From positions 1 through 52,334 of the forward strand of contig PWWP01000255.1 in NCBI GenBank assembly GCA_003562075.1: DNA of 52,334 nucleotides. Reading direction: 5' to 3'. Every line of letters begins with the position of its first letter. Position 1 is the first letter of the stretch. The notes beneath the pieces are model-generated. The model ran no database searches. It was given only the letters and a program-made list of their open reading frames with translations, and was not told the DNA's origin. Both the position numbers and the translations under genes were made by a program. This document shows positions 18,196-27,769 of this stretch, in pieces. Source of the stretch: Gemmatimonadota bacterium. GTDB taxonomy: Bacteria > Gemmatimonadota > Gemmatimonadetes > Longimicrobiales > Gaopeijiaceae.

Positions 18196-18212
18196 TGCGA
18201 CCCCAGGTCGCA
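18196..18212. repeat. Inverted repeat TGCGACC-CCA-GGTCGCA in a divergent intergenic region
   Basis: A perfect 7-bp inverted repeat with a 3-nt centre lies in the 230-bp region between the divergent HExxH gene and ftsY. It may be an operator or a small hairpin in the leader of the - strand transcript. On the - strand TATACT (18251-18246) with TTTCGA 17 nt upstream is a weak promoter candidate that would place the repeat in the 5' leader. A 10-bp palindrome TCAAGCTTGA is at 18331-18340, near the ftsY start. Confidence 0.4.
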
Positions 18213-18367
18213 TTCTGGACGGGTGGTGGGGCAGGATACGCCCCGAGTATACCCTTCCGGATCGAGGTTCGAAACCCGTGGGGACGTTGGGAATCGGGTC
18301 CGTCCCGTGTACCTTTCGGAGTCGTGGAACTCAAGCTTGAATCTGACTGACCGCTGACCGAGTGCGC

Positions 18368-19294
18368 ATGCGACTCTTCAAGAAGAAGGATGAGAAACGA
18401 AAGGGCCTCTGGAGCAAGGTGGTGGACCTGGCCCTCACCGATGTCCGGGTCCTGGCTGGAGGAATGGACCATGAATCCCTGGAGGATCTGGAGGAGCGCC
18501 TCCTGGCCGCGGACTTCGGTGTGAAGGCCACCCTTCGCCTTGTGGACCATGTAGAGGAAATGGCCCGCCGAGGGAAGGTCCGGGGTGGTGGACAGCTCCG
18601 AGAGGCACTCCGGGACGAGGTGGCTCGGATCCTGGAGGAGGGGGCGACGACCGAACTTGGGGAGAATCCAGAAGAGGGTCCCACCGTCTACCTCATCGTG
18701 GGAGTGAACGGGGTAGGGAAGACCACCTCCATTGCAAAGCTGGCCCACCACCTGATCCAGACTGGCCGCTCCGTACTGGTGGCTGCCGGGGACACCTATC
18801 GGGCCGGGGCCGTGAGCCAGCTCGAAACCTGGGCCGGCCGGGTCGGGGCCGACTTCATCCGGGGCCAGGAAGGGGGCGATCCGGCAGCTGTGGCGTTTGA
18901 CGCCATCCAGGCCGGGGTCAACCGGGGTGTGGACGTGGTCCTGGTGGATACCGCCGGTCGCCTGCACACCAATCGTGGGCTCATGGAGGAGCTCCGGAAG
19001 GTGGATCGGGTCATTCGCAGAAAGCTGGAGGGAGCGCCTCATGAGACCCTCATCGTCCTGGATGCCACGGTAGGTCAGAACGCCGTAGCTCAGGTCCGGG
19101 CATTCAGCGAGGCTACCCAGCCCACCGGGATCATCCTGGCGAAGATGGACTCGACGGCCCGGGGGGGCATCGTGGTGGCTCTCCAGGAGGAATTCGATCT
19201 TCCGGTGAAATTGGTGGGGGTGGGGGAGAAGGTTGAAGACCTGGACGCCTTCGATCCCCAGGCCTTCCTGGACGGCGTCTTCCAGGCGGACTGA
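18368..19294 (+). CDS. ftsY: Signal recognition particle receptor FtsY
   Basis: SRP receptor GTPase that docks ribosome-nascent chain complexes at the membrane. The NG domain is complete: GVNGVGKTTSIAKLA (G1), DTYRAGAVSQL, DTAGRLHTN (G3) and AKMDSTARGG, where the G4 motif has Ala in place of the more usual Thr. The acidic A domain of enterobacterial FtsY is absent; instead a short basic N terminus (MRLFKKKDEKRKGLW) probably acts as an amphipathic membrane anchor. 308 residues. ATG 18368 and an in-frame GTG at 18362 are both possible, and neither has a clear ribosome site. recG follows 7 bp after the stop. Confidence 0.96.
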   Translation: MRLFKKKDEKRKGLWSKVVDLALTDVRVLAGGMDHESLEDLEERLLAADFGVKATLRLVDHVEEMARRGKVRGGGQLREALRDEVARILEEGATTELGENPEEGPTVYLIVGVNGVGKTTSIAKLAHHLIQTGRSVLVAAGDTYRAGAVSQLETWAGRVGADFIRGQEGGDPAAVAFDAIQAGVNRGVDVVLVDTAGRLHTNRGLMEELRKVDRVIRRKLEGAPHETLIVLDATVGQNAVAQVRAFSEATQPTGIILAKMDSTARGGIVVALQEEFDLPVKLVGVGEKVEDLDAFDPQAFLDGVFQAD

Positions 19295-19301
19295 GGCCAT
19301 C

Positions 19302-21407
19302 GTGGGCTACGGCCACCTGGATCGTCCCGCCCAGTTTCTCAAGGGTGTGGGACCCAAGCGGGCCGACGCCCTGAAGAAGCTGGCGGTAGGGACGGCTCGG
19401 GACCTTCTCTACCTGACTCCTCGCCGATACGACGACGCCTCCACCGTCCGTCCCATCGACACGTTGCATGTGGGACTGGATGCCACGGCCCGGGGGCGAG
19501 TCCGTTCGTCGGGGGTGATCCCTACACGCTCCGGCCTTCGCATCTTCCAGGTGGTCCTCCAGGACGATTCGGGGATGATCACCTGTGCCTGGCCTGGCCA
19601 GCCCTGGTTGGATCGCAAGATCCGGGAGGGGGATCAACTCCTGGTCACGGGGCCGGTGAAGTTCTTCCACGGCCGGCAGCTCCATCCCCGGGAGTTCACC
19701 CTCCTGGCCCGAGCTGGGAAGGAGGGCGACGGAGAAGGATCCGGAGAGGAGGGGCAGGTCTTCGTCTCGTATCCGGGGACGGATGACCTCCCCCAGTGGG
19801 TCCTCCGTCGGATCTACGAGTTGAATCTGGACTGGCTCCTGGACCATGCCCACGAGGAGGAGTACCTCCCCGACGACCTCCGGGAGGACTTGGGTCTTCC
19901 CGCTCTCCGCGACGCCTTCACGAAGCTCCATCGACCCTCCCGGACGGAGGAGGCCGAAGAGGGACGCCGGAGGCTTGCCTTCGACGAACTCTTCTTCCTC
20001 CAGTTGGTCCAGGCGCTGGCCCGGCACCAGGAGACGGAAGTAGAGCCCGGAATCGTCCACACCCGGACGAACCGCCTGATCCGCCCTCTCCACCAGAGTC
20101 TGCCTTTTCAGCTCACCGGCGCCCAGGCACGGGTCCTCCGCGAGATCTACCAGGACATGACTTCCCGGAGGCGGATGAACCGGTTCCTCCAAGGGGATGT
20201 AGGCGCAGGAAAAACGCTGGTCGCGCTCTTCGCCATGCTCCTGGCACTGGAGGGAGGGCACCAGGCCATCCTCATGGCTCCCACCGAGCTCCTGGCAGAA
20301 CAGCATGCGTTGAAGCTGGGCACTCTCCTGGAGCCCCTGGGGCTGTCGGTATCCCTTCTGACTGGCTCGGTGAAGGGCCAGGCCCGGGAGGACATCCTGG
20401 CTGGACTTGCCGACGGGAAGATTTCCCTTGTGGTGGGCACCCACGCGCTGATCCAGGAAGGTGTCCGTTTCCACCAGCCCGGGTTGGTGGTTGTGGACGA
20501 GCAGCACCGCTTCGGGGTTCGGCAACGGATGGCGTTGGTGGAGGGACGAGAGGAGGGGTTCCGGCCTGATGTCCTGGTCATGTCCGCCACACCCATTCCT
20601 CGATCTCTGGCCCTGACCCTCTATGGAGACCTGGATCTCTCAATCCTGGATGAGCTGCCTCCCGGCCGGACACCGGTAAAGACCCTCCTCCGCTCGTCCA
20701 GCCGTCGGGATGAGGTCTACGCCGGCGTTCGCAAGGAATTGGATACGGGGCGCCAGGCGTATCTCGTCTACCCCTTGGTGGAAGAGACAGAGAGCTCGGA
20801 CCTGAGAGCGGCCACCCAGGAGCATGAGCGGCTCTCGGGCGAGGTCTTCACGGATCGCCAGGTGGGATTGCTGCATGGGAAGCTTCCTCCCGAGGAGAAG
20901 GACCGGGTCATGCGGGCCTTCCGGGACGGAGAGCTGGACGTGCTGGTGGCCACCACGGTCATTGAGGTGGGGATCGACGTGCCCAACGCCACCGTCATGG
21001 TGATCGAGCATGCCGAGCGCTTCGGGCTCTCCCAGCTCCACCAGCTCCGGGGGCGAGTGGGCCGTGGGGGTGGCCAATCCTGGTGCGTCCTCATCTCGGA
21101 CCCGGGGGAGATGGCGGCGGAACGACTGAAGGTGTTCACCCGGACCACCGATGGATTCGAGATCGCCCGAGCCGATCTGGAGATCCGGGGCCAGGGAGAT
21201 CTTTTCGGTTCACAACAGCATGGTCGGGACCCCCTCCTCCGCTTCGCCGACCTGGCCACTGACGAGGCCCTCCTCATGGAAGCCCGAAGGTTGGCCCGGC
21301 GGATGGTGGACGTCGATCCTCAACTGGAGGATCCAGCCCACGCCCGGGTCCGGGATCTTCTGGAGCACCGCCACGCCGAGCGGCTGAAGATGTGGAAGGT
21401 AGGGTAG
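19302..21407 (+). CDS. recG: ATP-dependent DNA helicase RecG
   Basis: Branched-DNA translocase that remodels stalled forks and Holliday junctions. The N-terminal wedge/OB domain begins with FLKGVGPKRADALKKL; helicase motifs follow: QGDVGAGKT (I), TELLAEQHA (Ia), VVDEQHRFGV (II, DEQH form), MSATPIPRSLALTLYGDLD (III) and the QLRGRVGRGG (VI). The C terminus has ADLEIRGQGDLFGSQQHG, a RecG hallmark. 701 residues from the GTG at 19302, which I chose because it follows the ftsY stop with GAGG 5 nt upstream. The open frame continues upstream into ftsY but those residues do not resemble RecG. Co-transcribed with ftsY. Confidence 0.95.
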   Translation: MGYGHLDRPAQFLKGVGPKRADALKKLAVGTARDLLYLTPRRYDDASTVRPIDTLHVGLDATARGRVRSSGVIPTRSGLRIFQVVLQDDSGMITCAWPGQPWLDRKIREGDQLLVTGPVKFFHGRQLHPREFTLLARAGKEGDGEGSGEEGQVFVSYPGTDDLPQWVLRRIYELNLDWLLDHAHEEEYLPDDLREDLGLPALRDAFTKLHRPSRTEEAEEGRRRLAFDELFFLQLVQALARHQETEVEPGIVHTRTNRLIRPLHQSLPFQLTGAQARVLREIYQDMTSRRRMNRFLQGDVGAGKTLVALFAMLLALEGGHQAILMAPTELLAEQHALKLGTLLEPLGLSVSLLTGSVKGQAREDILAGLADGKISLVVGTHALIQEGVRFHQPGLVVVDEQHRFGVRQRMALVEGREEGFRPDVLVMSATPIPRSLALTLYGDLDLSILDELPPGRTPVKTLLRSSSRRDEVYAGVRKELDTGRQAYLVYPLVEETESSDLRAATQEHERLSGEVFTDRQVGLLHGKLPPEEKDRVMRAFRDGELDVLVATTVIEVGIDVPNATVMVIEHAERFGLSQLHQLRGRVGRGGGQSWCVLISDPGEMAAERLKVFTRTTDGFEIARADLEIRGQGDLFGSQQHGRDPLLRFADLATDEALLMEARRLARRMVDVDPQLEDPAHARVRDLLEHRHAERLKMWKVG

Positions 21408-21452
21408 GCGGGACCGGAGCCCACAGGTTACGTGCCTGCGGCCGGGTCTGGC

Positions 21453-22388
21453 TCAGTCCAGGCCCATTTCCGTCCTTCCACCGGGCCCATCTCGCTGGAG
21501 GGTTCGGGCCAGATGGAGCCATCCCATTCCCCCCACCACAATCATCACGGTAGCCAGGAGGAGTCCCGTGCCCTCCAGCCCGGTAGGAACCTCATCCGGG
21601 GCCGGAAGGCGGTCTGGCAGCCGTGAAAGTCCCGTCATGAGTCCGTTCCAGACCCCGTGTAGAAGGACGCCCGCCCAGATGGAGCGGGAGAGGATGACCG
21701 CCGTACCACAGAGGACCCCCATGAAGAACGGGACGATGAGGAGAAGGGGATGGGGTCCCCCGATGTGAACCAGGGCGAAGAGGGCCGCGGCGGCGATGAC
21801 GGCCACCGCCGGTTGATCCCACTCCTCCTCCATGACCCCCTGCAGACGGCCCCGGAAGGCAAACTCTTCGATGATGGGGATCACCACGGCGGCGGCGAAG
21901 GTGAAGGTGAGCCATCCACTCAGGCTCTCGCTGTAGGTCAGGACATCCTGGAAGAAGGGGGAGTCCTGGATGTCCAGAGGGCCTGTGGCCCGCTCCACGA
22001 ACTGAGCAATGCCCAGCATGAGGAGGATCGTGGAGAGGGTGATCCCAGCCAGCCAACCGGGGGAGGCTCGGGGGGCCCGAAGGCGGATCCGCCGCGCAAG
22101 CTCCCGAGAGGTGCCGTCCGGCCCACTTCGGGCATGCCACCAGAGGAAAAGGGCGCCCACCGCCCCTGCCCAGAGGGCGCCAGGGGCCGGCGGCATGAAG
22201 AAGAAGAGGAACACAGCCAGGTTGAAGACGAGGACGAGGAGGACCGCACCGATGGCTGTTCCGGCCACCCTGATCCACGAGGGGAGGCGGCGGATGGTCG
22301 ATTCCGTCGGTGGCGCGGGATCGACCTGGCCGCCGAGCTCGAGCCCCTGTCGGCGCTTTTCAGGGGGATCGGTGGACTGGTCATCCAT
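21453..22388 (-). CDS. CPBP-family intramembrane metalloprotease
   Basis: 311 residues with about eight hydrophobic segments after a hydrophilic N terminus of about 35 residues. The family motifs of the CPBP (Rce1/Abi-like) group are intact: PIIEEFAFRGRLQG (the Glu pair and Arg), FALVHIGG (His) and LLHGVWNGLM (His/Asn). Substrates are unknown; relatives process prenylated proteins or bacteriocins, or serve in immunity to them. The gene is convergent with recG (45 bp apart). An imperfect hairpin centred on CAGG/CCTG (21424-21438) lies between them. The start ATG at 22388 is the first in frame. Confidence 0.85.
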   Translation of the reverse strand: MDDQSTDPPEKRRQGLELGGQVDPAPPTESTIRRLPSWIRVAGTAIGAVLLVLVFNLAVFLFFFMPPAPGALWAGAVGALFLWWHARSGPDGTSRELARRIRLRAPRASPGWLAGITLSTILLMLGIAQFVERATGPLDIQDSPFFQDVLTYSESLSGWLTFTFAAAVVIPIIEEFAFRGRLQGVMEEEWDQPAVAVIAAAALFALVHIGGPHPLLLIVPFFMGVLCGTAVILSRSIWAGVLLHGVWNGLMTGLSRLPDRLPAPDEVPTGLEGTGLLLATVMIVVGGMGWLHLARTLQRDGPGGRTEMGLD

Positions 22389-22684
22389 TGCGGAGGTCTC
22401 CCCTGCCGATGAACGGGCTCATGGTGGGGCGCTGGCTCCGGGGGAAAGGGGGAGAGGCGAACTCCGGTCCCAACAACTCTGTGCGTCCAGGCGACGACGG
22501 TCAAACCCTCCCGGCCCGGTGATTGCCTTGGAGGGTGCCCGGATACTCACACTGGGGCGGCTGAGTCCGGTGATTGACGTAAGGCGCCGAGGAAGCCAGT
22601 CTCAGGACGGTCCTGGTCGGTACCGGGACCCGAGGTGACGTTCCCACCCGACCCAGATGTCCGACTGAATAGGAGTCCGAGTCC
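22389..22684. other. Divergent intergenic region before the DUF885 gene
   Basis: 296 bp between the divergent CPBP and DUF885 genes, with no gene seen. The decamer CCGGTGATTG occurs twice in direct orientation (22516-22525 and 22567-22576), 51 bp apart start to start, roughly five helical turns. TTGACG at 22574-22579 is a fair -35 box but no matching -10 follows at the usual spacing. A good AGGAG ribosome site is at 22671-22675. Confidence 0.4.
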
Positions 22685-24553
22685 ATGCCCCTTCGTCGTC
22701 TGACCCCCCTCGCACTGACGCTGCTGGGAGCCCTTCTGGTCATCCCGTCTCTCCTTTCCGCTACTCTTTCCAGCTCAACCGCCGGCGTTGCTCTCAACCT
22801 GAACGCGGTCGAGGTGCCGGACCGGAGGTCGTCCCAGGCCGACTGGACCCTGGCAGAGACATCAGCGGTGGCGGGAGAGCCTGAGGCTCCCCAGGTCAGT
22901 GACCTCGCCGACGTGGTAGATCGTTTCTCTCAGGACCGAGCCGTCCTTCATCGGTTCTACGATATCGAGTCACCACGTCGTAGAGCTCGGATGGCCGAGT
23001 TCTACCGGGAATGGCAGGACCGACTGGAGGCCAAGGATTACGAGGCTTTGAACCTGGAGGGGAAGATCGACTGGACCCTCCTTTCCAATCGCCTTCGCTA
23101 CGAGCTGGAGCGGTTGGGGGTGGACGCCGAGTTGGCAGCGGAGCGGGAGCGCTTCCTTCCCTTCGACCAGGCGCTGGTGGACCTCCATGAGTCACGACGA
23201 GCCCTGGAAGCGGTGAGCCCCCGAGAGGATGCCGGCGTTCTGCATCAGGTTACCCAGGAGATCGAAGCAGCCCGGGAGCAGGTCGGCGAGGTTCTGGCCG
23301 GGGACCGGATTCTGGATGGGGTGGAGGTGACCCCGGTGGTGGCGCTCCGCGCCGTCAATCGGGCCGAGGCGCTTCGGGAGATCATCGACGAGTGGTTCCA
23401 CCACTTCCAGGGGTACGATCCCCAGTTCACGTGGTGGGTGACGGCCCCCTACGAGGCCTTCGACGAGGCCATGGCTGAATACATCGAGTTCCTCCGCCAG
23501 GAAGGGGTGGGAATCCGTCCCGACGAGGAAGAACCCATCATCGGGGACCCGTTGGGCCGAGAAGCCCTGGTCCTGGACCTCCAGAACGAACTGATCGCTT
23601 ACTCCCCTGAGGAGCTTCTGGAGATTGCCTGGGCCCAGTTGGAGTGGGGCGAAGCCCGGATGAGGGAGGCCGCCCAGGAGCTGGGCTTCGGCGATGACAT
23701 CCACGCGGCGCTGGAGCACGTGAAGGGGCTCCACGTGGAGCCGGGGGAGCAGATCCACCTGGTCACCGAATTTGCCCGGGAGGCGGAGGACTTCCTGGAG
23801 GAGCGGGGCCTCATGACCATTCCTCCGCTGGCGAAGGAGATCTGGCGGATGAACATGCTCTCTCCGGAGATGCAGCGATTCGCCCCCTTCTTCCTGGGTG
23901 GTGAGGTGGTGCGAGTCGCCTTCCCCACCGACGGCATGACCCACCCGGAGAAGGAGATGAGCCTGAGAGCCACCAACGAGCACTTCTCCCGGGCGGTGGT
24001 CCACCATGAGCTCATCCCGGGCCATCACCTACAGGGCTTCATGACCTCGCGCTACGCCACCCACCGGAGCGCCTTCTCCACCCCCTTCTGGGGCGAGGGC
24101 TGGGCCCTCTACTGGGAACTCCTGCTCTGGGATCTGGACTTTCCCCGGGGACCGGAGGACAAGATGGGGATGCTGTTCTGGCGCAACCATCGGGCGGCTC
24201 GGATCATCTTCTCCCTCTCCTTCCACATGGAGGAGATGACACCTGAGGAGGCCATCGAGCTCCTGGTGGACCGGGTGGGCCATGAGCAGGCGGCGGCAGA
24301 GGCCGAGGTTCGTCGCTCCTTCGTAGGGAACTACTCACCCCTGTACCAGGCCGGCTACCTCCTGGGAGGCCTTCAGATTCGTCAGCTTCACCGGGACGTG
24401 GTGGAGTCGGGGCAGATGACGGACCGGGAGTTCCACGACCACATCCTCCGGAGTGGTCGGATGCCTATCGAGATGGTCCGGGCCTCGGTGACGGGCGAAG
24501 CGCCGGCCCGGGACTTCGAGCCCCAGTGGCGTTTCCATCCCGAGGTGCCCTGA
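22685..24553 (+). CDS. Exported DUF885-family protein (putative metallopeptidase)
   Basis: 622 residues with an N-terminal hydrophobic signal or anchor (about 8-28). The body is largely helical. The DUF885 signature is clear: HHELIPGHHLQ beginning at residue 440, an HExxxGHH zinc-type motif, then GEGWALYWE near 470, which would supply a glutamate ligand. Members are annotated as putative peptidases or dipeptidyl-type enzymes; the substrate is unknown. The ATG at 22685 has AGGAG 9 nt upstream. It appears monocistronic, with a hairpin 40 nt after its stop. Family assignment is firm from the motifs; enzymatic activity is inference. Confidence 0.85.
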   Translation: MPLRRLTPLALTLLGALLVIPSLLSATLSSSTAGVALNLNAVEVPDRRSSQADWTLAETSAVAGEPEAPQVSDLADVVDRFSQDRAVLHRFYDIESPRRRARMAEFYREWQDRLEAKDYEALNLEGKIDWTLLSNRLRYELERLGVDAELAAERERFLPFDQALVDLHESRRALEAVSPREDAGVLHQVTQEIEAAREQVGEVLAGDRILDGVEVTPVVALRAVNRAEALREIIDEWFHHFQGYDPQFTWWVTAPYEAFDEAMAEYIEFLRQEGVGIRPDEEEPIIGDPLGREALVLDLQNELIAYSPEELLEIAWAQLEWGEARMREAAQELGFGDDIHAALEHVKGLHVEPGEQIHLVTEFAREAEDFLEERGLMTIPPLAKEIWRMNMLSPEMQRFAPFFLGGEVVRVAFPTDGMTHPEKEMSLRATNEHFSRAVVHHELIPGHHLQGFMTSRYATHRSAFSTPFWGEGWALYWELLLWDLDFPRGPEDKMGMLFWRNHRAARIIFSLSFHMEEMTPEEAIELLVDRVGHEQAAAEAEVRRSFVGNYSPLYQAGYLLGGLQIRQLHRDVVESGQMTDREFHDHILRSGRMPIEMVRASVTGEAPARDFEPQWRFHPEVP

Positions 24554-24592
24554 ATTTTCTGCGGATTGGGGCGTCGAGGAGAATTGAGCAGG

Positions 24593-24634
24593 GTGGGCAG
24601 GAGCTTCAGGAGAGTATCCGGGAGCCCTGCCCAC
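24593..24634 (+). terminator. Hairpin terminator candidate after the DUF885 gene
   Basis: GTGGGCAGG (24593-24601) pairs with CCTGCCCAC (24626-24634), and the stem continues inward past a bulged A602 with GCTTC/GGAGC (24603-24607 with 24621-24625, one G-U). The loop is 13 nt. A pyrimidine-rich stretch follows but no real T-run. It starts 40 nt after the DUF885 stop. Confidence 0.5.
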
Positions 24635-24668
24635 TGCCCCTACCCCTCTTGAATGAACCCGTTGATCC

Positions 24669-25163
24669 ATGACCCGAACCCAGTCAGGGGTCTATACCGG
24701 TGTCCTGTTTCTGACCTTTCTCGCGCTCTACGTTCTTCCCCAGCCTGCTGAACTGGGGAGTGGGTTCGCCGGCATACTCTTCCTCCTGGCTCTGCTGGTC
24801 GGGGGGCTGACCTTCCTCACGATCCCAGCCACTGGAGTGGACGCCGGAGAGGCTCAGTCCAGGCTCCGGTGGGATCTGGTCATCGTGGGTGGGATCGGCG
24901 TGTTTCTCAGCAGCATCTACTGGTGGCGAGCCTCCATGGGCACCGGTTCCATGGAGTCCCACCTGTCCTTTGTGATCGGCCGCGGCCTCTTCTTCTGGCT
25001 TCCGGCCGTTGCTCCGGCCGCACTCTACCGCGCCCCTGGCGAAGGATGGCTCCCAATCGGCAGGGGCCGCTTCGCCCTTCGCCTGGCAGTGGGGGCCGCC
25101 GCCGGGGGGGTGGGGGCGGCACTCCAGTACATTGCGGCGCTCCAGCATATGCTCGAACTCTGA
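24669..25163 (+). CDS. Small polytopic membrane protein, function unknown
   Basis: 164 residues with four predicted membrane helices (about 8-25, 34-53, 68-86 and 98-115) and a fifth weakly hydrophobic glycine/alanine-rich stretch near 135-155. No recognisable family motif. The ATG at 24669 lacks an obvious ribosome site. It stands alone: a hairpin separates it from the DUF885 gene and it is convergent with the following - strand pair, 72 bp apart. Codon usage and GC content look like the neighbours, so I see no sign of transfer. Confidence 0.6.
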   Translation: MTRTQSGVYTGVLFLTFLALYVLPQPAELGSGFAGILFLLALLVGGLTFLTIPATGVDAGEAQSRLRWDLVIVGGIGVFLSSIYWWRASMGTGSMESHLSFVIGRGLFFWLPAVAPAALYRAPGEGWLPIGRGRFALRLAVGAAAGGVGAALQYIAALQHMLEL

Positions 25164-25235
25164 GAACCCCAGCCATCCAGAGTGAACGGTGGTCCATCAC
25201 ACGGACGGATCCAGGAAATATGTGCGCCTGAGGCC

Positions 25236-25733
25236 TTATTTCATGCGGAAGAGGACGGCGGCCTGTTCATCGAACGCCGACGGCGGTACCCGGGAAGTCA
25301 GGAACCCTGCCAGGACGTGGAGATTCTCCCGGAGAAGACTGACCTGCAGACGGGCTCCCCCGGCCTCTCCTCCGGGGTCCTCGAGAAGGAGTTCCACCAC
25401 TCGGGTCCGGGGACGGTAGCCCACGGCCTGGATGGCGGACCAGGGGATCTCCTGAGGTTCCCCCCAGAGGGGTCGGATGTCCATGCCGCGGGCGGTGACA
25501 CGAATCCGAAAACGGGCCTCCCGGAAGAGCCACCAGGCAATGGGTGCCCCCATGAGAGCGGCGACAGCCAGGATCCCGCCTCCCCGCTCTTCGTCGAAGA
25601 AGAGCCCGTGGATGGCCATGGCCGGGAGCATGAAGCCGAAGAGGAAGATGAAGCCCCAGGTCTGAAACCGGTGGTTCACTTCGGCCGGTGCTGGAGGCTC
25701 ACTCCGGGATCGGGGCTGGGCATTCTTGCTCAT
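25236..25733 (-). CDS. Two-helix membrane protein with PH-like domain
   Basis: 165 residues. Two hydrophobic helices (about 26-44 and 50-68) are followed by a beta-rich C-terminal part (RFRIRVTARGMDIRPLWG, then IPWSAIQAVGYR) whose pattern of short strands with the W-S-x-I signature is typical of bacterial PH (bPH2/DUF-type) membrane proteins. Function unknown. The ATG at 25733 overlaps the nitroreductase stop as ATGA, so I prefer it to the in-frame TTG nine bases upstream. It is the downstream gene of a - strand pair. Confidence 0.6.
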   Translation of the reverse strand: MSKNAQPRSRSEPPAPAEVNHRFQTWGFIFLFGFMLPAMAIHGLFFDEERGGGILAVAALMGAPIAWWLFREARFRIRVTARGMDIRPLWGEPQEIPWSAIQAVGYRPRTRVVELLLEDPGGEAGGARLQVSLLRENLHVLAGFLTSRVPPSAFDEQAAVLFRMK

Positions 25734-26302
25734 GGCAGCCAACGGGTGCAGTGAGTAGCGGGCTTCCGGGGACGGGCTGGAGGAAGCTCATCCGGCACGC
25801 CCAGGTGGACCAGGGCCACCACCCGGTGGTCTTCCTCCACCTGCAGGAGCCGGCGGACCGGTTCCTCATCCAGGATGGCGCCAGTCTTCACATGGGTGCC
25901 CAATCCTCGGGCCGTGGCTCCGATAAGGACGTTCTGCATTCCCATGTAGACGGTGGCAAAATCCTCTTCCCTGACCGTCGGATCATCGTCCAGACGCTGC
26001 AGGAAGGCGATCATGGTAGGCAGCCCCTCCATGCTGGCGATGGTCTGGTCCCGCACCCGGGTCCCGACCTTTGGATCGTCCAGTCGTCGAGCCCGGCTCT
26101 CCCCTTTGATGGCGCCGTAGGCTCGCCGGGTCTCAGGACCCATGACGATGAAGGCCCAGGGTTCGGTCATCCGATGGTTGGGGGCCAGTACGGCCAACTC
26201 CAACAACTCCTGGATGGTCTCCGTATCCAAAGGGTCGCCGGTGAATTTCTTCACCGATCGGCGTTCCCGGATGGATGTCGATGTCCCCTGCCAGTGGTCC
26301 AT
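25730..26302 (-). CDS. Nitroreductase family protein (YdjA-like)
   Basis: FMN-dependent NAD(P)H oxidoreductase of the nitroreductase superfamily. Family marks: IRERRSVKKFTGDPLD near the N terminus (FMN-phosphate binding Arg/Ser), LAPNHRMTEPWAFIV, and the C-terminal GLGTHVKTG plus VVALVHLGVPDE segment. About 190 residues, the size of short YdjA-like members. The physiological substrate cannot be read from sequence. ATG 26302 is favoured by AAGGA at 26315-26311 with 8-nt spacing over a TTG at 26308. Divergent from asnS across 137 bp and coupled to the PH-like protein downstream. Confidence 0.85.
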   Translation of the reverse strand: MDHWQGTSTSIRERRSVKKFTGDPLDTETIQELLELAVLAPNHRMTEPWAFIVMGPETRRAYGAIKGESRARRLDDPKVGTRVRDQTIASMEGLPTMIAFLQRLDDDPTVREEDFATVYMGMQNVLIGATARGLGTHVKTGAILDEEPVRRLLQVEEDHRVVALVHLGVPDELPPARPRKPATHCTRWLP

Positions 26303-26386
26303 CTTCAAGTTCCTTCGTTGGGTGTGCTATTGAATCTGCTGATTGACCGGCCTTCGGCTTCCGGCCTACCTTCCGAGCCGTCGGTG

Positions 26387-26417
26387 GGACCGTGCCGTCG
26401 AAGGCGACCCACGATCC
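26387..26417 (+). promoter_or_regulatory. Leader hairpin upstream of asnS
   Basis: GGACCGTG (26387-26394) pairs with CACGATCC (26410-26417) with one C-A mismatch; inside it GTCG (26397-26400) pairs with CGAC (26405-26408) around an AAGG tetraloop. The structure ends 14 nt before the AGGGGAAG ribosome site (26432-26439) of asnS. It could affect translation or mRNA stability. The 5' flank reads GGTGGGACCG, resembling part of a T-box, but other T-box parts are not seen. Confidence 0.4.
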
Positions 26418-26445
26418 AAACCAAGTGACTCAGGGGAAGAACTGG

Positions 26446-27750
<1,305 letters not shown>

Positions 27751-27769
27751 CCCAGGAGCCTGCGTCGTC

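Noticed and set aside
18266-18276. tRNA T-arm-like GGTTCGAAACC
   Set aside because: The flanking bases do not form a five-pair T stem, and no acceptor, D or anticodon arm can be built around it.
21410-21450. Bidirectional terminator between recG and the CPBP gene
   Set aside because: Only a 4-bp CAGG/CCTG core is clean; the rest of the stem needs several bulges and mismatches.
26381-26394. T-box riboswitch upstream of asnS
   Set aside because: Only the core-like GGTGGGACCG is present; no specifier loop or Stem I fits in the space, and the TGGG bulge does not match the usual G73 of tRNA-Asn.
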